Source: Prosapia bicincta
Lineage: Eukaryota; Arthropoda; Insecta; Hemiptera; Cercopidae
Length of the DNA: 64,000 nucleotides
NCBI GenBank assembly: GCA_036971475.1
Contig: JBAIZL010000001.1
Span: 98,874,850-98,938,849, forward strand
Reading direction: 5' to 3'
Every line of letters starts with the position of its first letter. Position 1 is the first letter of the stretch. The translations under genes were made by a program, and so were the position numbers. Shown piece by piece: positions 1 through 9,910 of this stretch. The notes beneath the pieces were generated by a model that was not told the origin of the DNA, did no database searches, and worked only from the letters and a program-made list of their open reading frames with translations.

Positions 1-600
1 AATGGTTATTCATTCAAGCGGTTAAAAGAATTAATGTTCTGATGCAATGCTATTGATACGCGGATAACCTAAGACAATGGCGCTCGAACTTATAACGCGG
101 TTTAAATGAATTTATTAAAGTTTGACGTCGAGAATTTATTGTCAGCACGCATTTACACTATTGCCAGAAAGTATTCTGCAAGTGGTGTAACATATAAACG
201 CGGTTTTACAATGATGCACACAGATAACGCACTTGGCTAGAAAATGATTGCTATATTCTAACGAGACATGTTGCAGAGAGGGTGTGTAACTTTGGAGACG
301 AAGAAAATAGCTAGCAGAGGGTAACTAGAAAAGAAACTACGTGGGCCTAGTCTAAAACATAGAGGAATAGGCTCAAAGCAACGGGTGACTAGAGCGGAAT
401 AACTCTTCTATCTGAGATACGCACAGACGAAACTATTTCTTTGCCTTGAGAAAACTACATTCTAGCCAGCGTCGAATATCTGGCAGGCGGTGAAAACTGA
501 ACTGCGGGTAAAACACCAGCTGATTTCTAGGTTATATCGAAAATAATGACAGATGTCAACAAACGTGGTGTATTGAAAGTGAGGTTAACAATCCTGTACT
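1..600. other. AT-rich non-coding flank
   Basis: No gene is seen on either strand. There are no long open frames, no recognisable domain and no RNA gene. Given the ABCG terminal exon further right on the + strand, this could be intron of that gene, but no upstream ABCG exon was recognised to prove it. Confidence 0.5.
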
Positions 601-657
601 TAACATACTAGTTTCAAAATGTATAAGGTTTAAACACAACTAGAGAAAATTATTGTA

Positions 658-1480
658 ATGAATACGATAGTTGTGGGAATGATATTGATTTTATTGATGA
701 TGAAGAGAGAGAAGATAAAGTTTCTGAGCATAAATGACCATACTGAAGCGGAGGAAATGGATATAGACCTGGATTTTATGCCTTCAAATGTTGAAAATGG
801 AATGATAAATCAGGAAGATAGGAGGAAGCCGACCTTGTTCACTGTAAAATAATATCAATGCTGCTGTCTTAACTATTTGTAATTAGTCAAGGTAGTAACA
901 GTGATAATGACATTCAGACTACTGATGATGAACAAGTTATGCATCCAAATATTATCAAATTTAGAAAGACTATACCAGATATCATTGAATCTTACATTGC
1001 CCCTAAGGGTGCTGTAGACACTTTTGATGAAATGACAATTTTGATATCATTAAAAAAATAAAAGATGACCTGTGAGTGTTTTCTATGAAATGATGAACAG
1101 AATGCTCATGAATTCAAAGGGTATATATGTCCACAGTAAAATCTCAAAAACAAGAAACAACTTGACAAAGAGAGTGTTTGCCAAAGACTTGTGTAGAGCT
1201 CACTACTCCTCAAGTTTTGCAACGACCAACCCTACACAATCTCTCTAGAAATGTCAAGCGACATATTGAAAATGTTGGTAGACCATCAATACCCCCAACT
1301 CAAGAGGTTCCCAGAGAGCCTGGAACAAAAAATTTGTGCTATTTCTTCAGCCAACAAAAAATTACTACTCATTTCCAGTGTGATATTTCTGCTAAGCATA
1401 TTTGCTTAAAGCACCTAGAAAATTGGGTAGACTGTGCGAAAAAGACTAAATATCTCAAAAAAACTTGTAAAACATTGTAG
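658..1480 (+). pseudogene. piggyBac-type transposase relic, internally deleted
   Basis: This is a broken piggyBac-family transposase, a cut-and-paste DNA transposase that targets TTAA. Three pieces are visible in order but in different frames. First is an acidic N-terminal stretch (658-852, with residues like EAEEMDIDLDF). Next, at about 940-1034, is a stretch ending in PKGAVDTFDEM (999-1034), which matches the family's [TK]KGGVDxxDxM block. Last is a C-terminal tail (1178-1480) with the ELxxPxxxxR pattern followed by a Cys/His-rich end (Cys54, Cys68, His74, Cys76, His79, Cys86 of that frame) like the piggyBac zinc-binding tail. The acidic part runs almost directly into the late KGGVD-like block, so most of the central catalytic domain is missing. 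Frameshifts and stops break the rest. Terminal inverted repeats were not found by eye. It is an inactive fossil; the family call rests on the KGGVD block plus the Cys tail. Confidence 0.72.
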
Positions 1481-1489
1481 TTTACTATC

Positions 1490-2440
1490 TTCATAATTAA
1501 ATTAAAGATAAATCTAATGTTTAATTTAAACAAAAAAAAATTCACTAAACTAGTCTGAGAGACAATGCATTACCATAAACGTGTAGAGTAGGGGCATTAC
1601 TATTCCTCGGTTAAAACAAAATATTACCTTATGAGTAATATTAGCTATATATGAGTCTACTTCGATTTTTTCTTTTTCACAGACATTACTGAAAAAAACA
1701 TTTTAAACCTTAAAATAGTCACTTTAGGTGTTTGTAAACATTATTAATGGTTATAATATTAATCATCACTTTTAAAAAATAACAACACTATTAAAGCAGC
1801 ACCTCTTTTTCAAGTTCTTGCCAAACTATTTTCCATTAAATAAAAGAAAAAGTAGCTTCAAAGTTCCTGGTTGGGATAAATTCAGTTATTCAAAAAAAAC
1901 CCCGAAGTTTCTTGTGTAAAGTAAACTAAAGCTGTAATAAACTTGTTGTTTTAACAACATACAAAGAACCTGTATTTAAATCTATTTTGAGATGGACATG
2001 GCTAACTTACTTTGGTAACTTAATTTATATATATATAAACTATATATTAAACTTAAAAGGTTTTAGATTATTTTTGGGAAATTATTATTCAACAAGATCA
2101 CTCAGTTTTCTTATTGTATTGTACAAAATATACTTGCCTAAATAAAACTCAGTAGCTTCTGCTGTTTCAGCCTAACTTACCAAAAATGTATTTGGTGTTT
2201 AACTTTATGAAAAAGCATAAATTGTAATACTTTTTTTAGTATTTTCCTATATTATGGATGGATAAAATCATAAAAATATTGTTCATTAATTTGAGTCAGA
2301 TTAATACATAAATATACCATGTTCAACAATTAATTGCAGATTCACTAGTTTTGTAAATATTATATAGAAAAGACTGTGTCAACTCTGGTTGTTTTTGTCA
2401 TGGTGCTAAAAAATATGGTTATACCTGATAAAATGGGTGT
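1490..2440. other. AT-rich non-coding stretch
   Basis: Only AT-rich sequence with homopolymer runs is seen. No domain, RNA gene or convincing element boundary was recognised. It may hold the end of the piggyBac relic, but no terminal repeat is visible. Confidence 0.5.
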
Positions 2441-2450
2441 CAGGTTTTCG

Positions 2451-2493
<43 letters not shown>
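2451..2493. repeat. (TA)n microsatellite
   Basis: An uninterrupted alternating TA tract of about 42 bp lies just upstream of the Penelope-like fragment. The open frame running through it (Tyr-Ile repeats) is a by-product of the dinucleotide repeat. Confidence 0.95.
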
Positions 2494-2495
<2 letters not shown>

Positions 2496-2529
2496 AGGTA
2501 CATCAAAAATTACCAGATTCAAGTACTGA

Positions 2530-2973
2530 AAAACCGCCTAAACTTCCTCATGGCTCCTTTCCGTGCAATAGACCTAGTGCAAGACATGTACAATACACAT
2601 CCCAACAAATAGTTTCCATAGCCTAGCAACCAATGTGGACTTCAAGATTCAGGGTCATCACACTTGTACATCCAGAAATGTAATATACCAGTTGCAATGT
2701 AAATTTTGTCCGGCACAGTATATAGGCCTTACCACGGATGGTCTGAGCATCAAAATGAATGACCACAGACATGACGTTGGAACCATGAACATAGACAGGC
2801 CAACCGCTCAACATGCTGCTAGTCACAACATCATATCTTTCAATGATTGTTACACCACCAAAATAATTAAGGCCTTCCCCTCTGATTGCAATCCTTCAGA
2901 ATTGAGAAGATGGGAGTTATCATACCAGTGGTACACCAAATCTAGAGAGCCTCCTAACCTCAATATCAGATAA
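2530..2973 (+). pseudogene. Penelope-like element, C-terminal GIY-YIG fragment
   Basis: This is the C-terminal endonuclease portion of a Penelope-like retroelement (reverse transcriptase fused to GIY-YIG). In the frame from 2578 there is a CKTC motif, then CTSRNVIYQLQC, a CKFC pair and QYIGLTT, i.e. the GIY-like (VIY) and YIG halves of the nuclease fold. It continues with a DHR element and a PTAQHAASHN segment like the PxAQH motif that follows in these proteins. The usual catalytic arginine before the DHR motif is read as Lys40 of the frame starting at 2635. Upstream, the KLPHGSFPCN-like stretch (about 2540-2577) is in another frame, so a frameshift lies near 2577. No reverse transcriptase domain is present, so this is a 5'-truncated relic. 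Frame stop is at 2971-2973. A hammerhead-like fold lies 230 bp downstream. Confidence 0.75.
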
Positions 2974-3203
2974 AACTCTTTTTACATTCCCCCAAACTTA
3001 TATAATTTTTAACAACTCCATTTACCTTCCTTCTGACAGACTATTAATATCTAGTTTCAAGTAATCAATAATTACACAAATGACATATAACAATATTTAC
3101 ACAAATCACATACAGCCCTATATCATAAACTATAAATCTGTGACATTTGGATATTTATACACATCTGTTGTTCACTTCAGTCTTTTGTTTTTCTCTTTCT
3201 TGA

Positions 3204-3246
3204 CTGATGAAGATCATTTTTGATTGAAATATTTCAATAGTGTATC
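3204..3246 (+). ncRNA. hammerhead-ribozyme-like motif, degenerate
   Basis: The sequence has CTGATGA (3204-3210), a GATCA/TGATT stem with a TTTT loop (3212-3225), GAAA (3226-3229), then a weak ATA/TAT stem ending with C at 3246. This is the order of a hammerhead core: CUGAUGA, stem II, GAAA, stem III, cleavage-site C. Penelope-like elements are known to carry hammerheads in their terminal regions, and a Penelope fragment ends 230 bp upstream. Stem I is poor (A-A mismatch at the first pair), so activity is doubtful. Confidence 0.35.
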
Positions 3247-3426
3247 AAGTTTTTATATGTGTTAATTTCCAAGAGATTGCAGTTTTGGACTATTGCCATT
3301 AGGTAAGTGTGTCAGTCTCCTATCTAGTCCAAAAATTCCTATATATATATTTCCTTGGACAAAAAAACGTATATTTAGATATACATGATTGTTATTAAAC
3401 TGTTATAATTTTTTTTTTGAAGTTGG

Positions 3427-3431
<5 letters not shown>

Positions 3432-3490
<59 letters not shown>
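3432..3490. repeat. (TA)n microsatellite
   Basis: Alternating TA tract of about 58 bp abutting the left end of the palindromic element at 3488-3944. Confidence 0.95.
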
Positions 3491-3493
<3 letters not shown>

Positions 3494-3944
3494 GTTAATA
3501 TATTACTATTGTAAGTAATTTTATTCAGTGATTGTAAGTGATTGTCAGTATTGTAAGTGATTGTCAGTATTGTAAGTGATTTTACCTTGAGTGATGAGGC
3601 GCCTTTCGGTCACTTGACCATTGTCGAATCACTCAAAATCTTAACCTCAAAATCAAACTCCAGAATTGCATCAACAAAATACACTTTAATAAAAAATGCT
3701 TAACACTTAATATAACACCAAAATGTTCTAAATTACACTTAAAAAATAAACAAAACACTATTATCAATAAAGCAACAAAAATAGCCGAATTACACATAAT
3801 TAAACAAAACATTAAATCTGCCTACCATAAAAAAAGTGATTCGACAATGGTCAAGTGACCGAAAGGCGCCTCATCACTAAAGGTAAAATCATTGCACTTA
3901 ATGGTGGATAAAATTACTTACAATAGTAATATATTAACTTCATA
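3488..3944. mobile_element. MITE-like foldback element with long inverted arms
   Basis: The left arm starts GAAGTTAATATATTACTATT (3491) and the right arm ends with its reverse complement at about 3944. The inner parts of the arms pair again over about 42 bp: GTGATGAGGCGCCTTTCGGT at about 3590 and its complement at about 3840-3880. The left arm also has a short tandem repeat (unit about 19 bp, GTAAGTGATTGTCAGTATT, two to three copies at 3525-3585). No ORF lies inside, so it would be non-autonomous. It is flanked by TA microsatellites on both sides, consistent with insertion into TA-rich DNA. The superfamily was not identified. Confidence 0.7.
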
Positions 3945-3977
3945 AAGTTAGTGCAACGGAAAAACAATGGATAACGT

Positions 3978-3979
<2 letters not shown>

Positions 3980-4053
<74 letters not shown>
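3980..4053. repeat. (TA)n microsatellite
   Basis: A pure TA tract of about 73 bp lies just right of the palindromic element and about 115 bp before the ABCG exon. Confidence 0.95.
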
Positions 4054-4056
<3 letters not shown>

Positions 4057-4168
4057 CAAGGTAAATGGAAAAATATTATTTTATATTAGTAGTAGTTTAT
4101 TATAGTATGAACACTTTTGATTATATTTTTAAAAGATTGTATTAGATTTCTGTTGTTTGTTTTTACAG

Positions 4169-4516
4169 AATGGCCTTTTCCTGGGTTCAATATTGTTTTG
4201 CTTGTTTTTGCTTTTTGGTGGATTTTTAGCCCTCTATAATCACATGCCAGTAATACTACGCTATCTGTCCTATATAAATTTTATGCGTTATACTGTTGAA
4301 GGCATGGTCTTGGCTATATATGGTTATGGGAGGCCACCACTGAATTGCCCAGAACCAGAAATGTACTGTCACTATCGAACATCAGCAGCAATATTTCAAG
4401 AAATCGGCATGACAGATGGAAATTATTTAACTGATGTTTTTGTGCTATGCATAATATTTGTTGTGTCGTGTACTTATGCATATTTTAGTTTAAGAAATAG
4501 AGTAAAAACGAGATAG
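4169..4516 (+). CDS. ABCG half-transporter, terminal coding exon (ABCG1/4-like)
   Basis: This is the last coding exon of an ABC transporter subfamily G half-transporter, a membrane exporter of lipids or other hydrophobic substrates that works as a dimer. The exon opens after a pyrimidine-rich acceptor ending ACAG (4165-4168) and encodes 115 residues to the TAG at 4514-4516. It holds a hydrophobic helix (residues 7-23), then LRYLSYINFMRYTVEGMVLA, which resembles the family pattern YLxxxSxxxYxxEGxxxAI. An extracellular loop follows with NCPEPEMYCHY (Cys60 and Cys67), then a final transmembrane helix (88-106) and a short basic tail, RNRVKTR. The ATP-binding domain and earlier helices must lie in exons left of this window; none was recognised here. 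The preceding intron carries several mobile-element relics. An open frame extends a few codons upstream through the acceptor but has no ATG. Confidence 0.85.
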   Translation, partial: NGLFLGSILFCLFLLFGGFLALYNHMPVILRYLSYINFMRYTVEGMVLAIYGYGRPPLNCPEPEMYCHYRTSAAIFQEIGMTDGNYLTDVFVLCIIFVVSCTYAYFSLRNRVKTR

Positions 4517-5130
4517 CTAGATTATATTAGTTAAAAAAAATATTACTTAGATAGCATATGTAAACAAATAAAAAACATACATCACACACACATATAGACA
4601 GACAGTGTGTAACATGCCGTGTGTGTGAAGTTGAATGTTATAGTCTAAATGTGTTTTATTGTGATCGTTCTAAACAATGTAAATGTTGTATTAAATATTT
4701 TAACTAATATGATAATATAAGAACCAAATGATATAAGAAACAAGGTTACAGTACAAAATATTCATGATAGGTTACATTTTAGTTTTCTAATTATTTGGCT
4801 TGGGCACAAATTTGCTATTCAGTTATATGTCAAATTATACATACCGTCATTAAATAACATGTTAAAGTATCTAGTGCAGGTCATTCTAAGAAATATGTGA
4901 AAATTATTTGTTTTAGTCTTGTTAAAAATGACAGTATTTTAGATTTATTTGTTATATTGGATATAATATAACGATGTTTAAATAATGAAACAAAATTTAT
5001 ATTTTTTTAATGTGTTGTTCTAATTTTATACCATATTTGTACATTTTGAACACGTTTTTGAATAACTAAGAAAATATATCATTTTAATGGTAAATGAAAT
5101 ATTAATAAAGTTTTTTTTAAAAAATGTGTT
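4517..5130 (+). other. probable 3' UTR of the ABCG gene
   Basis: AT-rich sequence follows the ABCG stop with no other gene. A first AATAAA occurs at 4567-4572. A second, at 5104-5109, is followed by a T tract and a GT-rich stretch (TGTGTTGTGAATTTTCC at about 5125), which is the better poly(A) site context. The UTR would then be about 600 nt. Transcript data are needed to choose between them. Confidence 0.5.
5104..5109 (+). terminator. candidate poly(A) signal of the ABCG gene
   Basis: AATAAA with a downstream T- and GT-rich element within 30 nt. It lies 588 nt after the ABCG stop codon. Confidence 0.5.
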
Positions 5131-5178
5131 GTGAATTTTCCTTCATAGACTTTAACATAAGTATATACTTTTAAATTT

Positions 5179-5314
5179 TAATCACTTTTACATTAGTTTA
5201 TGACTATCCAAACTTTAATTTTGTAAATTTGTTAGAACTTACTGAGACAGAACGTTTTTGATCACTCTGGTGAGATATTCAACAGTGTCTCGTAAACTAA
5301 TGTAAAAGTGATTA
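5179..5314. mobile_element. short inverted-repeat element (about 136 bp)
   Basis: TAATCACTTTTACATTAGTT and the next two bases (5179-5200) recur as an exact 22-bp reverse complement at 5293-5314, with about 92 bp between. The size and perfect ends fit a small MITE. No target duplication was established. Confidence 0.45.
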
Positions 5315-5942
5315 ATTAAATTTCATCGAACATTATGGACTAAAAAATTAAAGACTTAAAATTTTGTTACACAAGATTTATTTGAATATTTTCTATAGAC
5401 TAAACATGCCATTCAAAGTAGACCTCACTATATCTAATTAAAAATAATTTTAAAAGTAAAATTCTCAAATAAATTAAGGCCCTTTATTCTAACACCCCCC
5501 CCCCCAAAAGTAAATAGTATTGGAATATCACTCTTTGTGAATATTTACATTGTTGTTGTTTTTTTCATTAGAACAAAATTATCACATTTTCTGAACTTCA
5601 GCTGTATCTTACTTATTGGTTACATCAAAATATATAAATGTATCAAAAATATAGCCTTTTATTTAGTAATCATATGCCGTAGACGGCTGAGAGAGGAAGT
5701 GCAAATTGCAGAAGTGTTATGGACGATTGATAAGGACTTTGAGAAGAGGACAGAAAATAGTAGGGGGCACAACTGGGTTTACCAGATCCCTGAGGTGTGG
5801 GTAACATGAGCTTTCAGAACTTTACTGAAAGGGATCTAACAAAAACAGCAAGCAATTGGGAGCTAAGGGGTTTCGGATGGTGACATTTGACAGGAACCAA
5901 GGAGAGTTGGAGAGGAGTCTGAGGGAAAAGGGTTGGAAAGAC

Positions 5943-7300
5943 TCAAGAGATTTCTGAGACATGTTCGAGCAAAGAGGCAAAGATGCCACCAGACAGGAGC
6001 TGCATAAGTGAGGATGGGAAGAAGGAGCATTTGGTACATGTGGTGTTTGATTTTGAGAGGGATGGTACTTCTGCGGCAGAAGAGAGGTTAGTACGGATAG
6101 TTCTACCCTTGGTAAGGACTGAGGAAGCTTGAGAGGAAAAGGATAGGCACATATCTAGGATGATGCTAAGGTATTTAACAGAAGACCTCCCGGCTATGGG
6201 CCTCCTGTCAAGAAGGATGTCACCGATTTGCGGTCGTAGCTTTCTGGTGAAGCAAATGGCTTCCGACTTTTCAGTTTGACCTCCGTTCACCATTTCCTAC
6301 CCACAGTGACAGAGAATCCAATTGCGTCTGTCTAGATGGTCTTGGGTATGCTGCAGCAGCATGACATGAACTTGGCGTCATTTGAAGTGGGCCTAGGATG
6401 GAACTCTGCGGAACACCCCAAGAGGTAGAACGGAAGGTGAAGAGGTAATTTCCAACAGACACAGTGAAGTTTCTGTCAGACAGGTAGGAGCTGAGAAGGA
6501 AGACGGTGTGTTTAGGTATTGGACTGGTGGCCAATTTGTAGAGGAGACCAGGATGCCAGGATGTTGGTCGAAGGCCTTGCTGACATCAATGAAGACTGCT
6601 GTTGTGATTGGTTCTTGTTGAATGAATCCACTACCATGTTTGTCACCCATAGCAGTTGTTGTGTGATGGAATGACCTCTTATGAATCCGAATTACTCCGG
6701 ACGAATGACACTATCTAGGATAGGAAAGATGTGGCCGTAGAGGAGGCATTCAAAGATTTTGGATAAAGTGGGTAGGAGGGAGATTGGTCGGTAGATTTCA
6801 GGGAGCTTTAGATGTTTATGAGGTTCTGGAAGAAGGATGACTTTTGCCAATTTCCAGCAGGCGGGGAAGTGATATAGGCAGGTGACGGAGTTGAAGATGT
6901 CTAGGATGTAAGATGTAAGGATGGGTGGAGAATTTTTAAGAGAAGTGGATATAATGGTATCTAAACCTGGAGCTTTTTTGGGTTGTAGCTTCTTGACTTT
7001 TCCAGTAACATCAAGGTGGGTGAAAGAATGAGCCTCTATCTCAGGCATCTGGCTGAAGTAATCCTGGAGGTGCTTGTCAACAAAGACAGTGAACGCGTCA
7101 TCACCGATCACATAGTGCGGCGAGAACTATGCTTCCAGAGAGTTAGCCAAGACCTCGGCTTTGTCTGCGTCAGAGAACACTAAGCCTAAGGTGTTTTGGA
7201 GTGGGTGACTGCGTCTCTTTTCGCAAAGGATTTGACAGGTGGTCCTCCACACTAGTGAGAAGCAATGGCGAGGGATGAGGTGCAATTCAAAGATGAGTGC
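5943..7300 (-). pseudogene. Jockey-like non-LTR retrotransposon reverse transcriptase, broken
   Basis: This is a decayed reverse transcriptase of a Jockey-type LINE on the - strand. Pieces occur in the expected order, read from 7300 down to 5943. At 7111-6692 are KKAPGLDTI (the KAPGxD motif), FPACWKLAKVILLPEPHK and YRPISLLPTLSKIFE. At about 6605-6565 is AVFIDVSKAFD, which holds the first catalytic Asp. At 6534-6380 are LLSSYLSDRNFTVSVG and GVPQSSILGPL. At 6293-5943 are QTEKSEAICF and VKYLSIILD, like the late palm and thumb. An in-frame TAG at about 7124-7126 and frameshifts near 6690, 6540, 6380 and 6290 break it. No FADD/YADD box is visible after ILGPL, so that part seems deleted or scrambled. 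It is therefore non-functional. The piece between 5690 and 5940 may belong to the same element but shows no motif. Confidence 0.8.
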
Positions 7301-7746
7301 GTCATTTAGAATGTGTTGTGGATAATATTTATAATGATATGCAAGTGTCCATAGGACAAACATGGAGAACATTTACCACAAGATACAATGAACACGTAAA
7401 ACAGATAAGAAAGACACAACCCAAATCAAATTTCGCCATACACATACAAAACACCTTATACTCACAGACTGACATAGAAACCAATCTAAAAATCCTACAC
7501 TACCTCAAAAAAAGCAACAAACTTAACACAATAGAAAACTACAAGATATACAAACACCATAAATACTATCCACAACACATTCTAAACGACACACACAAAA
7601 CGCACTCTCAATCAAATATTATATTTGAGCACATAACTAACTACTACTCTATGAACAATAACACACTACAGAACAGAAATACACCCCAGATTCACACCAA
7701 CACAACACAGCTGAGCAACAGTCTTGTCAGTGACTCACAGCATTGA
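7297..7746 (+). pseudogene. Penelope-like element, GIY-YIG C-terminal relic
   Basis: An open frame of 149 codons whose recognisable part starts near codon 17: VSIGQTWRTFTTRYNEHVK. This matches the YIGQTgRtFxxRyxEH pattern of GIY-YIG domains at the end of Penelope-like proteins. It is followed by FAIHIQN, TNLKILHYLKKSNKLN and ENYKIYKHH. The first Tyr of YIG is replaced (SIG), and the upstream half of the nuclease is absent, so the domain is incomplete. The first 16 codons come from the junction with the - strand Jockey relic. Its 3' flank (7750-7877) is a repeat found twice more near 9.9-10.1 kb. The frame is intact to its stop codon, which suggests a younger or less damaged copy than the neighbours. 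Confidence 0.7.
7301..7590. repeat. 32-bp inverted repeat around the Jockey/Penelope junction
   Basis: The stretch 7301-7332 is the reverse complement of 7559-7590 at 30 of 32 positions. Read on their own strands, both encode KYYPQHILND. The first copy therefore looks like a scrap of a Penelope-like coding end on the - strand, joined to the Jockey relic. The second lies inside the + strand Penelope-like relic. Confidence 0.75.
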
Positions 7747-7749
7747 AAA

Positions 7750-7877
7750 ATGCGCTGATCTAGTGCAAAACGCATCTGCTGAATAAATCAGTAAGTAGTG
7801 GTTGTTTGTAAAGTTAATACAAAAAAGGTATAATTTATTCAAAACCTCAAGATGTACAACACAAAAGCTGCAAGTAT
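7750..7877 (+). repeat. Penelope-type 3' terminal repeat, copy a
   Basis: The sequence runs from ATGCGCTGATCTAGTGC through GAATAAATCAGTAAGTAGTG to CCTCAAGATGTACAACA. The same block recurs inverted at 9869-9990 and, in part, direct at 10008-10092. It sits directly downstream of the GIY-YIG relic, so it is taken as the element's terminal region. ATGCG...CGCAT and GCGCT...AGTGC can form nested stems. Confidence 0.7.
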
Positions 7878-7889
7878 TTAGCCTTAGTT

Positions 7890-8810
7890 TTTTTTTAATT
7901 GATATATCATTAGGTTTTTGTGTGGAGTATTTAGAAAATTATTACTAGATGGTGTAATTTGTCTTAACATCCTGTAGTTACATGCTTTAAAATACGAGTA
8001 GATGCAGTTAAATAGAACTTGTATGTATTAAAATGTACAAATGGTGTTACAAATTGTTTTATCACATGAATTGAACTTTGTTGCCCTTTACACCTAAACA
8101 AAAAATAATTCATTAATATTGATAACAATAATGTGAGCCTAATTTGTATTTAATCTCAAAAACCTTCTGCCTATGTTATAGTACTGAAAAAGAGTTTAAC
8201 CTACAGCACTACATATTCGTAAAGTTTGTAACTATTTCAAAAAAAATCTGAAATAACCACGAGATGCACTGTAATTTCTAATAACAAATACATTATTAGT
8301 ACATGCCAATATCTCGGAGTTCTATAGGTATTGGCCAATTGCAGAATAACAGTGGATAGGTATTAGCCTATTTGCAGAATTTAAGTTCATTTCATAGATT
8401 TTACAAATCAATAGTGTTTACAGATATCTTAATTGTTAGCATTCTATATATTTTATTCATATTTTAGTGTTTTTTTTATATTTATGCTTATATTAAAGCA
8501 CAGACAATTAACTAATTAAATTTAAGTGGAATTGTCAATCATAAATTTAGTACTCATCTATTTACCATAAATAACTTCTATTTTTGTTTGAAAACATGGA
8601 TGCGAAAGAATGAAAATAAAATTAAAGTTTTACTTAAAGAGTCATTATCAGATACTGAAGGGCCTTCCTGTGAATACTGACAATAAGAAAAAGGTAGATA
8701 ACACAGAAAAGTGATGATACTGATTCAGAGCCTGGATTTTAAGTTGAAGAGAGATATAAAAAGAACAGAGTCCTATAACAATTTTGTTGTTGTTTCCATT
8801 TTCACATGAG
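7890..8810. other. AT-rich non-coding stretch
   Basis: No gene or domain is recognised. The sequence is AT-rich with scattered short open frames. A weakly acidic-coding patch at 8640-8740 is too short and broken to assign. Confidence 0.5.
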
Positions 8811-8812
8811 CT

Positions 8813-8925
8813 ACTAGTTTTCACTAAACACTTGTAAATATTTACAAACTTGCCTATAGTGGCACTTACTTATATTTGTTGAGGACGGCTGTTTTAGGAG
8901 ATGTGTCCCATTGTCAACTCGGACC
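8813..8925 (-). repeat. second Penelope-type 3' terminal repeat, single copy
   Basis: CTACTAGTTTTCACTAA...CTTGTAAATATT...TTGTTGAGGACGG...GGAGATGTGTCC. The same sequence forms the left arm of the palindrome at 10214-10392, and the GGACACATCTCC part recurs near 10313-10324. It lies immediately downstream, on the - strand, of the Penelope-like relic 9178-8961, as a terminal region would. Confidence 0.65.
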
Positions 8926-8960
8926 GTAACTGATCTCAAAGCTTTCGTAGGTTAACTTAT

Positions 8961-9178
8961 TAGGAGTTATGATGTCAAAAAGTCTGTGTGAGATGTAATG
9001 TAATTGTGTATTGAGTATGTGTGTAGAGTGTAGTTTGAAGTGTCTGTATATTTCGTATTGTTCAATTGTGTAGCATTGGTTATTTCTGTGTTGTTTATGA
9101 AGAATTTATAGGTTAGATGTTATGTCTATGCAGTCATGTTTTGTGGAGTTGAGATTATCTGCGATCATCAAACCTACC
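8961..9178 (-). pseudogene. Penelope-like element, third relic
   Basis: On the - strand this stretch reads STKHDCIDITSNL, a stop, ILHKQHRNNQC, then YTIEQYEIYRHF, HSTHILNTQLHYISHRLFD and IITP. That aligns block by block with the + strand relic at 7297-7746 (TDIETNLKILHY, NTIENYKIYKHH, PQHILND, IIFEHIT). It is the extreme C-terminal end of the same protein family in the opposite orientation, with a nonsense codon. The part 9180-9290 may continue upstream (Asn-Leu-Asn and Asp-Ile-Tyr-Asn patches) but is weak. Confidence 0.65.
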
Positions 9179-9910
9179 AATCAAACTTTGCAGACTTTCA
9201 AGTCTGTGTCATTATAAATGTCGGCTCTACATTGATCAGTCAGGACTTCAATTTTTATATAGAGAGATATAATTTCAATTGGTTTTGTTAGTTGTTTTCT
9301 GTTGATTACTGTTTTTGGGTGTAGGTGGGTGGTACTGATTAATTCCAGTTTTTAGTTGTGTATCAAAATTTTATTTAATAAATTTATTTTTGTTCACTTT
9401 TTATTTTAGATCTTGAAATACTTCTGTTTTATGACGAAAATGCAATTTGTTCAAAGACACTTCATACAATTGTGTAAAGTGTTGTGCAGAACTTTAATAC
9501 AAAGTATTGAAAAATTTATATATAAGTAATGGCATTCAGGAAATAATTCAATCTGCAGAGAATTATTTATTTACGTTTAGAGTAGTTAAAATATATAAAG
9601 TTTTATTGATCTTATAAATTGTATGAGTTCTAGTTTGACTCTTGATCTGTACTGGATCATAACTCCATCATATTGCCCATTTTAACCTACATAGTACTGT
9701 ACCTGGGATGTTGATTTCCTTCATTTTCACTTTCTTCTATGAAGATACTTGAACGATCATTGTCAACTCTTAAACCTTTAGTTTCTGCATTACTCAACTT
9801 CAATGAGATGTCTTCTCATTGAATCCTCAACATCAGAACCTTCTCTTATACTCCAACTATAATAACTTGCGGTTTTTCTGTTGTACATCTTGAGGTTTTT
9901 GTATAAATTA

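Noticed and set aside
2376..2612. 78-codon frame with a Tyr-Ile run
   Set aside because: It is a translation of the TA microsatellite plus the out-of-frame start of the Penelope fragment.
2623..2826. - strand frame over the Penelope-like fragment
   Set aside because: Antisense shadow of the GIY-YIG coding frame, with no domain of its own.
5537..5809. 90-codon + strand frame
   Set aside because: The first half is AT-rich low complexity and the second half runs antisense into the end of the Jockey relic. No domain was recognised.
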